Origin: Nanobdellota archaeon
GTDB lineage: Archaea; Nanobdellota; Nanobdellia; Woesearchaeales; GW2011-AR15
DNA length: 20,847 nucleotides
Assembly: GCA_018815145.1 (NCBI GenBank)
Contig: JAHIYL010000286.1
Location: 1 to 20,847 of the forward strand
Reading direction: 5' to 3'
Position 1 is the stretch's first letter, and every line of letters starts with the position of its first letter. Positions 1 through 6,857 of this stretch are shown here, in pieces. Made by a program: the position numbers and the translations under genes. The notes under the pieces were generated by a model. The model searched no databases, was not told the origin of the DNA, and was given only the letters and a program-made list of their open reading frames with translations.

Positions 1-120
1 ACGCTTATCAATGAAATAAAATTTTGGTCTTCACGAAGAAACTTACATCGAAAAAAAATAGATTGGAAGTTTACAAGTGAAAAAGCAGATGCAAAACTGA
101 AAAGATATTATGTTTCATAA
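1..120 (+). CDS. C-terminal fragment of a probable IS630-type transposase (cut by window edge)
   Basis: Frame 1 is open from the first base to a TAA at 118-120 and encodes 39 residues. The segment around residues 9-37 has a Trp, an Arg-Asn pair, then D-W-K-F-T and K-A-D-A-K-L-K-R-Y-Y. This resembles the C-terminal end of IS630-family transposases, where a W..RN stretch is followed by a 'W.FT...A..KL' tail. The catalytic DDE residues would lie left of the window, so I cannot tell whether the gene is intact. A small hairpin (TTATG, TTT, CATAA) covers 108-120 at the stop codon. The family call rests on a short tail and is moderate. The only alternative I can offer is an unrelated basic C-terminus. 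Confidence 0.5.
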   Translation, partial: TLINEIKFWSSRRNLHRKKIDWKFTSEKADAKLKRYYVS

Positions 121-148
121 CTTCTGTGTCAGTGCACTAGGCAGGAAA

Positions 149-1207
149 ATGGGAGAATTTGATTTAGTCTTCATCACAAATAGATATTATAAGGATATCC
201 TTCATGATGTGGGTCATATAAGAAGATGGGAAGCAACTGGAGCTAATGTAAAGGTTCTTGTTCTAGGTGAAGATGCTCATAATGGATCCCGCTTAAATCC
301 AAATCCCGGTGAGAGAGTGGAAGTGGAAAATCTTGAGGATCGTTTGAAAGAAATCAATGCAGATCTTAATATCTGGTACAGACTTGATACAAAAGATAAA
401 ATCGACCCGGATGCATCACAATATGGAACATTTCAATATATTCCTGTGGCGTTGAGATTGATGTCCAACATGCTAGAAAAAACCATGGTAGTCTCCAATT
501 TGGGCCTAACTGAAAGGTTGGCTGAACTATATGAAACCAAGGACAAATTTTTATCTGTTGAAGATTATTTTGATTGGAGTGAAGATGTGATTTTGGAAAA
601 AAGAAATACGCACCTTGGAAAGATAACTGCAAAAAAAGCATCAATAAGATTATTTGTGAAGGAAGATCCAGAGGGTGCTCAACATCATATATGGACTCCG
701 AGCGGACTGCATGAATTGACTCCACATAGATATCAACTACTTAAACATATTGTTGAAAATGGAATACTTGAAATTGATGACTTGATTGCTTTTCCAGATG
801 TGAAGGAATTATTTGGTGATATAGGGCGTGCTTGGGTGCTAGAAAAATTAAATATAACTTTAAAAGCAATTGATCCTGATAGAAAATATCTTCGTTCTTT
901 GGAAGGAATAAGAGGTAAAACCCATAAATATTGGTTTTATTGCGGTAATATTCAAAATTACAAAATTAACAATGAAAAATTCCGTGATATTGAATTTGAT
1001 AGAGAATTGGGATGGATAACAATTCAATCAGGAAATAATTATAAGTACGGTGTCTTGACTCAGAGCGAACTTGCCTTGCTTTCCTTGCTAATCGATAATG
1101 CAGGAATTCCCTTGTCATTCCAGACAATCCTGAAAAAACTAAAATATGGTTCAAAATCAGAGAGTGCAATAAGAGATCTTTTTTCTAACCTTGAAAAAAA
1201 AAATTGA
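149..1207 (+). CDS. Tandem winged-helix (OmpR-like) protein, N-terminal part before frameshift
   Basis: The product is 352 residues from the ATG at 149. I prefer this start because it follows an AGG/GGAAA stretch and leads straight into a beta strand (FDLVFIT). The in-frame ATG at 110 overlaps the upstream gene. Residues 1-180 form an unrecognised alpha/beta domain. Two domains then resemble the OmpR/PhoB DNA-binding winged helix. The first (about 183-267) contains 'ELTPHRYQLLKHIVENG' and ends in a Y-W-F-Y strand. The second starts near 286 with 'VLTQSELALLSLLIDNAG' and is cut off just after its recognition helix (SESAIRDLFSNLEKK). The frame ends at TGA 1205-1207, directly after a run of ten A's. 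The missing wing is encoded in the next frame, in the ORF at 1191-1925. The likely role is DNA binding; the target and the signal are unknown. Confidence 0.7.
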   Translation: MGEFDLVFITNRYYKDILHDVGHIRRWEATGANVKVLVLGEDAHNGSRLNPNPGERVEVENLEDRLKEINADLNIWYRLDTKDKIDPDASQYGTFQYIPVALRLMSNMLEKTMVVSNLGLTERLAELYETKDKFLSVEDYFDWSEDVILEKRNTHLGKITAKKASIRLFVKEDPEGAQHHIWTPSGLHELTPHRYQLLKHIVENGILEIDDLIAFPDVKELFGDIGRAWVLEKLNITLKAIDPDRKYLRSLEGIRGKTHKYWFYCGNIQNYKINNEKFRDIEFDRELGWITIQSGNNYKYGVLTQSELALLSLLIDNAGIPLSFQTILKKLKYGSKSESAIRDLFSNLEKKN

Positions 1208-1925
1208 AATTGAACCAAACAATCCAAAGTACATATTTAAGGTTCACGTAGGAAACCAAAGAGGTTATTATTTAAAGCCAGATATTGATCCAAATGACAT
1301 CCAGATACATAAAGATGGTTTGACAATTAACTGCATTGCAAATCAGGTGTTTGTACCACGGAATATTATGCAACCAAAAACTGAATATCTCAATGACAAT
1401 GAAATGAAATTCTTAAAAATACTTTCTGATAGTCCAGGAAAATTCTATGGAAAACATACTTTGTCCGGATATTTTGATTATTCTGAAAGAGCTCTTGTTG
1501 ATACCTATAATTCTTTGGTTTTAAAAATTGAAGAAGACCCTGACAAACCCAAGTATGTTCACAGAATAAAAGAAAAAAGCTATCCTGGTTATCATTTTGG
1601 TCCTTTGAAGGCTGATGCTAATGCAAATGGCACATTTGGAGACATTGTTTTCTCTCCTGAAGGTTTGGTTTTTCATGGAGATCAGTATTGTTACTTACAG
1701 CCAAATATGTATAGTCTTCTTGTTGGACTTGCAAATCATTCTCTAAAACAAAAATTTCTTTCTATGGATACAATTGAGAAAACAAAGGGTTGGGCAAGAT
1801 CTGGAATAAGAATGTACATGTCGAGTATAAATGCTAACTTAAAGAGAATTGGATCGATTGTGAGAGTAGATTCAGTAAAAGAGGACAGTCTTACTGTTGG
1901 TTACAAACTAAGGATACACTCTTAA
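1191..1925 (+). CDS. Tandem winged-helix (OmpR-like) protein, C-terminal part after frameshift
   Basis: This ORF lies in the +1 frame relative to its upstream partner and overlaps it by 17 bases. It has only a TTG as a formal start, so it is probably not translated independently. Its first 28 residues (IEIEPNNPKYIF..., GYYL) are the wing of the domain truncated upstream, matching the OmpR pattern 'KLE.DP..PRYI.T..G.GY'. Two further domains follow. Residues 38-140 hold 'YLNDNEMKFLKILSDSPGK', a recognition helix 'YSERALVDTYNSLVLKIEED' and a Y-P-G-Y-H-F wing. Residues 150-244 hold 'SGIRMYMSSINANLKRI' and a terminal V-G-Y-K-L strand. Joined across the A-run, the gene would encode about 591 residues with four winged helices. 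Its last 18 bases overlap the 3' end of alaS on the other strand. Confidence 0.65.
   Translation: MKKKIEIEPNNPKYIFKVHVGNQRGYYLKPDIDPNDIQIHKDGLTINCIANQVFVPRNIMQPKTEYLNDNEMKFLKILSDSPGKFYGKHTLSGYFDYSERALVDTYNSLVLKIEEDPDKPKYVHRIKEKSYPGYHFGPLKADANANGTFGDIVFSPEGLVFHGDQYCYLQPNMYSLLVGLANHSLKQKFLSMDTIEKTKGWARSGIRMYMSSINANLKRIGSIVRVDSVKEDSLTVGYKLRIHS
1194..1203 (+). other. A10 homopolymer at the frame change in the winged-helix gene
   Basis: Ten consecutive A's sit at the point where one OmpR-like domain passes from one frame to the next. Removing one A (or shifting +1) turns the codons E-K-K-N-stop into E-K-K-I-E-I-E and restores a continuous winged helix. The cause could be a sequencing or assembly error in a homopolymer, a real inactivating mutation, or polymerase slippage that makes both short and full-length products. 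The sequence alone cannot separate these. Confidence 0.8.
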
Positions 1926-4457
1926 CCTAAGCTTCTCCTTCATCTCATCCAGCTCTTTCTTGAACCGTGCAATCGTCTTGTTCACATGCTGGGGCTGGGC
2001 TGAAAGCTCTGCTGCTGTCAATGCCAAAAGATCGCCTTCACTCTCTGCAACAGAAGTCAATTCAAGCTCTTTCACATCCAACTCTTTATTCTTTTTTATG
2101 GCTTTCTTTGCCTTCTTCCATTTCATAAATAATTCTTTTGCCCTTCCCGGCACCTGGTTGACCTGGCAGCCTAATTCTTTTGCAGCGACTTGCAGAACAT
2201 CCATCTGGGCTTCTATCGCTTTTTCTGCAGCATTGCCTGCTGAAAACTCAATCCTGACAATCCCATCCTGGATCTTTGTCGACCTGAGTATCTTTATCTT
2301 CTTTGCCTGGCCTGTTAGGGACAGATGAGTACCTCCGCAGGCTTCTACATCAAAACCAGGGACATTGATGACTCTGATGACTTTGCCTGGGACAGCGCCT
2401 CCCTGATATAATCTCATGCCATGTTCTGCTTCTGCAAGATTTCTTGGCATAAGTGTTGAATAAACCGGAAGGTTCTTTTCAATTATCTCATTGGAAAGCT
2501 TTTCTATCTCTTTTTCCTGATATTCGGTCAGGGATTCATAGTGGGTTATGTCAAGCCTTGCCTTGTCAATGTCCTTGTTTGCACCTGCCTGCCAGATGTG
2601 GTTGCCCAATATCTTTCTTGCAGCACCATTTATGATGTGGGTCGCTGTGTGATGCTGCGCAAGCTGAAGCCTCCTGTCAAAATCAATCTTGCCTACTGCT
2701 TTGTCGCCTTTTTTTATTCCCGATGCATCATTCAGCACATGGACTACGACTGCTCCCTGCTTGAAGACATCGATGACTTCTTTTCCATTGAGGGTGCCGA
2801 TATCATGGGCCTGTCCTCCGCTTGTGGGATAGAATGCAGTCCTGTTCAGGATCACATTATTTCCAAGTACCTTCATTACAGCAGCATCAAAATCAACAAT
2901 ATCAAAGCTCCTGTAATACATGATCTCTGTCTCTGCAACTCCGCTTAAATCAAGCTCATCAGCCATCTCATATGCTGTTTTTTTAATCTCATGCCTTTCA
3001 GAGACCTTTGCAAAAAAATCAGCAGGGACTTCAATTTTCTTGCCCATCTCTTGTGCTGCCTTTTTCACCATATCAGGTGATATTCCCTGGCTGTCATAAA
3101 GTTCAAGAAGCTTCTGCTCAGATATTGTCCCTTTTGACAGGAGATTTGTGACAATGGATCTTGATTTGTTCTTTGTCTCCATGTATTTTTTTCTCTCCAC
3201 TTCAAGTATCTTGTCCACTTCATCAAGATTATCTGAAAGCTCAGGAAATATCTCTTTCAGGTCCTCTGCATGCCATCTGCACACTTCGCCAAGGTTAAGG
3301 TTCCAGCTGAAATTGTCAATGAATCCCATTGCCCTTCTGGCAAGTATCCTAAGATTGTAGCCTCCGCCGACGTTCGAAGGAAGTCCGCCATCTGACAGTG
3401 TGATCAATAGGCCTCTTGCGTGTTCTGCAATAGAATATACTGCTGAAAACATGATTATTTTCTCTTTCAGTTCATCTACAGGAACATCAATAGCCTTTGA
3501 GACCCTCTCCCACTGCTTCTGGATGTCATCTGTCTCATCAAGATTCAACAGGCCGGCATAGGGAACATACTTTTTTATGAGCTGTTCATCGAACTTCACT
3601 CCTGTCTTTTTCAGGATCTTTTTTATGACTTTCGGGAAAGTTGCATCATAGATCGTATTGCATCCCTGGGAAAACCAGGCAGCCCTTTCCATGCCCATAC
3701 CCATATCCAGGACTTTTATCTTGAGGTCTTTTGCACCAGACTGGGTCTGCTCATACAGCATATAGACCTGGTTTCCTATTTCACAGCCTCTTGAAAAATA
3801 TTCCATGCAGCAGCCTAGGTTTCCTCCTCCGGCCCATGCATCCTCATGGAATGTAATCTCTGAATCATCGATGCCCATGCCTTCATTGATCCACTGCTTG
3901 ATATGCCTGAACACCTTGTTCTGGTCCCAGTCCTTTGGTGAGACAAACATGTGCTGGCCTATCATATTGAAGCATGTCATATGGCTCATGGTGATCCCTA
4001 CATTATCCACATCAGAAAATCTGAGAGAGAACTGCGGAAGCACCAGTGGATTTGCAGGCGGCTCTACTTCACCGCTTATGACAAAAGGCTGGAACGCAGC
4101 AATCGAAGCATTTGTATATTCCATTGTCGCATTCCATCTTGAGACAACAGGGTACCTTGCGATTGGTGTGTAGCCGAATTTTTTGAACATCTTTGAGAAT
4201 TCCTGCCACACCTCTGCATAAGTCATCTTATTTTTTGCTGGAGTGTTCCCTATGAAGTCAAAGCTTGCTTCATTGCTGCAGGACGGATCACCGCAGACAT
4301 TTCGTTTTTTGTCCTTGTTCCAGAAAGGTTTTTTGCATTTTGTGCATAGGTTCCTGTGAAAACCATCCTCTTTAAGTGTCTTTGTAGCATAGTATTTATC
4401 CGGGTCTTTCCAGAATATCGGTTTGTATTTGGCCTTGATCTCTTTGTCAGTCAGCAT
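1908..4457 (-). CDS. alaS: Alanyl-tRNA synthetase, archaeal type, lacking an obvious C-Ala globular domain
   Basis: This 849-residue enzyme charges tRNA-Ala with alanine in the cytoplasm and clears mischarged Ser/Gly. The archaeal N-terminal zinc module is visible (C38, C41, C55, C60). The class II catalytic core follows: RYPVVSRWNATMEYTNASI at 101-119, a segment ending SHMTCFNMIGQHMF at 158-171, and GGGYNLRILARRAMGF at 364-379. The editing domain carries the metal-binding pair H603-x3-H607 (QHHTATH) and C707-x3-H711 (CGGTH). After residue 740 only about 109 Lys/Glu-rich helical residues remain. I see no glycine-rich DHHA1 signature, and the protein is shorter than the roughly 890-915 residues typical of archaeal AlaRS. 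The ATG at 4457 has an AGGGTGA ribosome binding site nine bases upstream. The 3' end overlaps the convergent winged-helix gene by 18 bases. Confidence 0.97.
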   Translation of the reverse strand: MLTDKEIKAKYKPIFWKDPDKYYATKTLKEDGFHRNLCTKCKKPFWNKDKKRNVCGDPSCSNEASFDFIGNTPAKNKMTYAEVWQEFSKMFKKFGYTPIARYPVVSRWNATMEYTNASIAAFQPFVISGEVEPPANPLVLPQFSLRFSDVDNVGITMSHMTCFNMIGQHMFVSPKDWDQNKVFRHIKQWINEGMGIDDSEITFHEDAWAGGGNLGCCMEYFSRGCEIGNQVYMLYEQTQSGAKDLKIKVLDMGMGMERAAWFSQGCNTIYDATFPKVIKKILKKTGVKFDEQLIKKYVPYAGLLNLDETDDIQKQWERVSKAIDVPVDELKEKIIMFSAVYSIAEHARGLLITLSDGGLPSNVGGGYNLRILARRAMGFIDNFSWNLNLGEVCRWHAEDLKEIFPELSDNLDEVDKILEVERKKYMETKNKSRSIVTNLLSKGTISEQKLLELYDSQGISPDMVKKAAQEMGKKIEVPADFFAKVSERHEIKKTAYEMADELDLSGVAETEIMYYRSFDIVDFDAAVMKVLGNNVILNRTAFYPTSGGQAHDIGTLNGKEVIDVFKQGAVVVHVLNDASGIKKGDKAVGKIDFDRRLQLAQHHTATHIINGAARKILGNHIWQAGANKDIDKARLDITHYESLTEYQEKEIEKLSNEIIEKNLPVYSTLMPRNLAEAEHGMRLYQGGAVPGKVIRVINVPGFDVEACGGTHLSLTGQAKKIKILRSTKIQDGIVRIEFSAGNAAEKAIEAQMDVLQVAAKELGCQVNQVPGRAKELFMKWKKAKKAIKKNKELDVKELELTSVAESEGDLLALTAAELSAQPQHVNKTIARFKKELDEMKEKLRLRVYP

Positions 4458-4466
4458 TTTTTATAG

Positions 4467-4524
4467 TCACCCTGAATAATGAATATGGTCTCTTAAAAAC
4501 AAAAAGTAATTGGTTATTTAAAAC
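4467..4524 (-). promoter_or_regulatory. alaS promoter and ribosome binding site
   Basis: Read on the minus strand, GTTTTAAATAAC (4524-4513) is a TATA-like element that would place the transcript start near 4491. AGGGTGA (4473-4467) is a good match to the anti-Shine-Dalgarno sequence, nine bases before the ATG. The leader would be about 34 nt. Confidence 0.5.
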
Positions 4525-4687
4525 TTAGCCCTAGAATTCAGATAATGGCCGCGCTTGCCTTCTTGAGTGTATACTGCAGAAAGTTCATTTTGAATAGAAA
4601 AGCAGTTTTATATAAAAAAATTTCTTTATTATTCATAAAATTTTGCTGAATTACTTATTAATTAGTATCTACTCTCAAATGGAAACT

Positions 4688-4698
4688 TTTAAATATAA
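4688..4698 (+). promoter_or_regulatory. TATA box of the PRTase-like gene
   Basis: TTTAAATATAA predicts a transcript start near 4720, about 24 nt before the proposed ATT start at 4744. The same 11 bases occur, on the other strand, in the promoter of the class III aminotransferase (10597-10587). Confidence 0.6.
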
Positions 4699-4728
4699 TT
4701 AAAAAAGAATATATTGGAAATAGTAGAG

Positions 4729-4743
4729 TGAGGGGGAGGGAAA
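4729..4743 (+). promoter_or_regulatory. Strong Shine-Dalgarno block deciding a non-AUG start
   Basis: TGAGGGGGA (4729-4737) is followed by six bases and then ATT at 4744. The aminotransferase has the identical TGAGGGGGA, six bases and then ATG (minus strand 10546-10529). The identical layout argues that translation begins at 4744, well before the first in-frame ATG at 4885. Confidence 0.6.
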
Positions 4744-6069
4744 ATTACAATTTTAAATAATCCAAAAACTTATGAAGAGCTATATAATGAAAATCATGAA
4801 TTAATCAAATTAGCCAGTGAAGAAATTCCTGATTTATTTTACCTCATTCTTGAACCACATCTCCAAATTAAATTAGCCAGTGAGATGAGTGAAAAAGTTT
4901 CTAGTTTTGTTGATAATCAGATTAAAGAACAAGGAAAAAAATATGTTGTTTATCTCCCTGTTTCTAGAGGAGGATTATCACCTGGAGCAATTGTTCAACA
5001 GGGACTTGAAAAAGTAATTAAGGAGACAATTGGTGAAGATAATTTTTTGTGCTCACCATTACAAGCAGAAAGCTACAAAGGAGAAGGACTGCAAGAAAAA
5101 ATTGAAAAAATTTGGGGGCTTGATGAATGTGTTAAATATGTTGATGAATTAGTACAAAAAACTGACCTTAAAAAAGAAGAAATTCTATGGGTTGTTCCTG
5201 ATGATGTAACAGATACAAATTCAACTGGAAAGTTTATTGAAACAAAACTTCATTCTAATGGTTATCAATATCAAGATATGTTATTCTCATTTATTTTTGG
5301 AAAATTAGCAAAGGCTGAAAGAGAAGGTTTAGAATTTAATAAACAAACAAATCAAATAATTATGTATGACATTCCACCAGAATTTTGGATTGTATTCTAC
5401 CATGAATTGTCTGAAGTTAGTCATAGAGAAAAAAATAGTATGGAGAGAAAAAATTCAATTCGAGCAAAACATCCATACATAAGTCAAGTTGTGTATGATG
5501 AAGTGCTAGACGATGTTCGGAAAAATATTCAGGAAATTGAGCATAGAAGTCATTTAAGATTATATCTGGAACAAATTTTGGATGCGAGAAAAGTTTTTGA
5601 AGATGAGATAAAAACAGGCTCATCACAAAGACCAGCGGCTTTTTTAACTCTTTATAATCATAATCAACCAATACCATATTCTCTTGCTGCACAAGAATTA
5701 TGGAGATTTATGGATAAAGAAGAAGAGATAGGATATCATCCTTACCATGGGGTTGTATCTTTTGACCAAAATGATTTACCTTATATTGTAGGTGGAGAGG
5801 AATTTTTTACTGCGGATAATAATGTAAAAGGAATTGCCTGGAAAATACAAGACCAGATGAACAAATTACTTAAAAGAAATGAAACAATTCAAGAAAAAGG
5901 TATTGATATCTCACAGCCGATGAGGGTTGTTCTTATGGGAATGGAATCAGAAAAAGATCAAATAATGAGTGCATACAATGGTTTGAGAGATTGGGTTAGG
6001 GATATTGAAGGACCTAAAGGAGAAAAATTCAAATTAGAGACTTATTTTTGTCCTGATCCCGCACTGTAA
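4744..6069 (+). CDS. Phosphoribosyltransferase-fold protein with uncharacterised C-terminal half
   Basis: The first in-frame ATG is at 4885 (394 residues). The frame stays open back to 4732, and the extension is coding-like and helical (TYEELYNENHELIKLASEE, DLFYLILEPHLQIKLASE). I therefore place the start at ATT 4744 (441 residues), behind a strong ribosome binding site and TATA box; the start codon itself is inferred. About 20 residues past the ATG, YVVYLPVSRGGLSPGAIVQQ resembles the substrate-side loop of PRTases, and ILWVVPDDVTDTNSTGKFI resembles the PRPP loop (DDv.dTg.T), with N in place of the usual G. The last 200 residues (HNQPIPYSLAAQELWRF, YHPYHGVVSFD) match no family I recognise. 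The substrate is unknown, and PRPP binding without catalysis is possible. By eye the gene is AT-richer than alaS. It converges on the PfpI gene with only five bases between stop codons. Confidence 0.75.
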   Translation: MTILNNPKTYEELYNENHELIKLASEEIPDLFYLILEPHLQIKLASEMSEKVSSFVDNQIKEQGKKYVVYLPVSRGGLSPGAIVQQGLEKVIKETIGEDNFLCSPLQAESYKGEGLQEKIEKIWGLDECVKYVDELVQKTDLKKEEILWVVPDDVTDTNSTGKFIETKLHSNGYQYQDMLFSFIFGKLAKAEREGLEFNKQTNQIIMYDIPPEFWIVFYHELSEVSHREKNSMERKNSIRAKHPYISQVVYDEVLDDVRKNIQEIEHRSHLRLYLEQILDARKVFEDEIKTGSSQRPAAFLTLYNHNQPIPYSLAAQELWRFMDKEEEIGYHPYHGVVSFDQNDLPYIVGGEEFFTADNNVKGIAWKIQDQMNKLLKRNETIQEKGIDISQPMRVVLMGMESEKDQIMSAYNGLRDWVRDIEGPKGEKFKLETYFCPDPAL

Positions 6070-6074
6070 TTATT

Positions 6075-6746
6075 TTAGATTTTTTCTAACAGGCCAACAA
6101 TCCCTTCTCCCCAATCCTTAGCAGCCTCCGGCCCGTTTCCGGTTATCAATTTGCCGTCCACAACAACAGGTTCGTCAACATATATGGCTCCGTTCTCTTC
6201 AAGGACTGCAATAGCTTCTTTATTCTCTTCACTTGTCCAGACAGTTGCTCTTTTCCCTTCAAGTATCCCTGCTTTTGCAAGGACTGCAGGAGCAATGCAG
6301 ATGGCACCTATAAGCATGTCATTCTCTTTTGCCTTTCTGAGTATATCTGTCACAGCAGGTTCATCTGCAAGACCCACAGCACCCGGTCCGCCGATCACAA
6401 CGACCATATCAAAATCTGCAAGGTCCACATCCTTGACAGCAATTTCAGGATAGAGTTCCATGCCGTATTTTCCTGCAGCCTTCTTTGTTGTGATGCTTGA
6501 GACAACAACTTTGATCCCATTCTGATCAAGGACATCCCTTGAATCCTTGTATTCAAAATCCTGGAAGCCCTCTTGTGCTATTATATATAGTACCTTCATT
6601 TTGTCCACCTCATTTGGAATGATCTTTACACCTGTTGACATGACTGCTTCTGAAGGAATGGCATTTTTTGCTTCCATTTCAACAGTGCATGATAAGAGTG
6701 TAAAGATAACGAGCATTAATATTAATAGCTGATTTGATCTAAGCAT
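6075..6746 (-). CDS. DJ-1/PfpI family protein with lipoprotein signal peptide
   Basis: The product has 223 residues. Residues 1-20 are a signal sequence with a hydrophobic core (LLILMLVIFTLLSC) and a lipobox ending at C20, so the mature protein is probably anchored to the outer face of the membrane. A DJ-1/PfpI domain runs from about 50 to 223: KVLYIIAQEGFQDFEY with the conserved acid E65, DMVVVIGGPGAVGLA, and the nucleophile elbow IGAICIAPAVLA with C150. The residue after the nucleophile is Ile where PfpI proteases have His, so classical PfpI peptidase activity is doubtful. Family members include glyoxalase/deglycase-like enzymes, chaperones and peptidases, and I cannot choose among them. 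It is divergent from the DUF62 gene and convergent with the PRTase-like gene. Confidence 0.88.
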   Translation of the reverse strand: MLRSNQLLILMLVIFTLLSCTVEMEAKNAIPSEAVMSTGVKIIPNEVDKMKVLYIIAQEGFQDFEYKDSRDVLDQNGIKVVVSSITTKKAAGKYGMELYPEIAVKDVDLADFDMVVVIGGPGAVGLADEPAVTDILRKAKENDMLIGAICIAPAVLAKAGILEGKRATVWTSEENKEAIAVLEENGAIYVDEPVVVDGKLITGNGPEAAKDWGEGIVGLLEKI

Positions 6747-6767
6747 GAATTTAGATATTTGACTATT

Positions 6768-6780
6768 ATTAATAAATTTA
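6768..6780 (-). promoter_or_regulatory. TATA box of the PfpI lipoprotein gene
   Basis: TAAATTTATTAAT on the minus strand is centred about 28 bases upstream of the ATG at 6746. The transcript would therefore be leaderless or nearly so. Confidence 0.45.
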
Positions 6781-6809
6781 ATTGGAAGATTTTCTTTTTT
6801 TATTCCAAT
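6781..6809. repeat. 7-bp inverted repeat between divergent promoters
   Basis: ATTGGAA (6781-6787) and TTCCAAT (6803-6809) are perfect inverted copies 15 bases apart. They lie between the TATA boxes of two divergent genes. This could be a regulator site or chance in AT-rich DNA. Confidence 0.4.
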
Positions 6810-6822
6810 CTTTCATTTTCGT

Positions 6823-6834
6823 AAAATATATATA
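6823..6834 (+). promoter_or_regulatory. TATA box of the DUF62 gene
   Basis: AAAATATATATA is centred about 29 bases upstream of the ATG at 6858, and no Shine-Dalgarno lies between. This is the usual layout of a leaderless archaeal transcript. Confidence 0.55.
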
Positions 6835-6857
6835 TCAAATCAACAATTAGCCTTACT

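Noticed and set aside
108..120. Small hairpin TTATG-TTT-CATAA at the transposase stop, considered as an insertion-sequence end
   Set aside because: Only five base pairs, and the other end is outside the window, so terminal repeats cannot be tested.
1191..1193. TTG as an independent start of the second winged-helix ORF
   Set aside because: The residues right after it complete a winged helix begun in the upstream frame, so a frame change is a better explanation.
2541..2948. Open frames on the plus strand inside alaS, including a Cys-rich one
   Set aside because: They are antisense to the conserved editing domain of AlaRS and have no family features.
4545..4649. 34-codon ORF starting ATG-GCC-GCG in the gap upstream of the PRTase-like gene, within a small GC-rich patch
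   Set aside because: No ribosome binding site, no promoter at a suitable distance and no recognisable motif; probably chance. The rest of 4474-4685 is AT-rich with nothing I can name.
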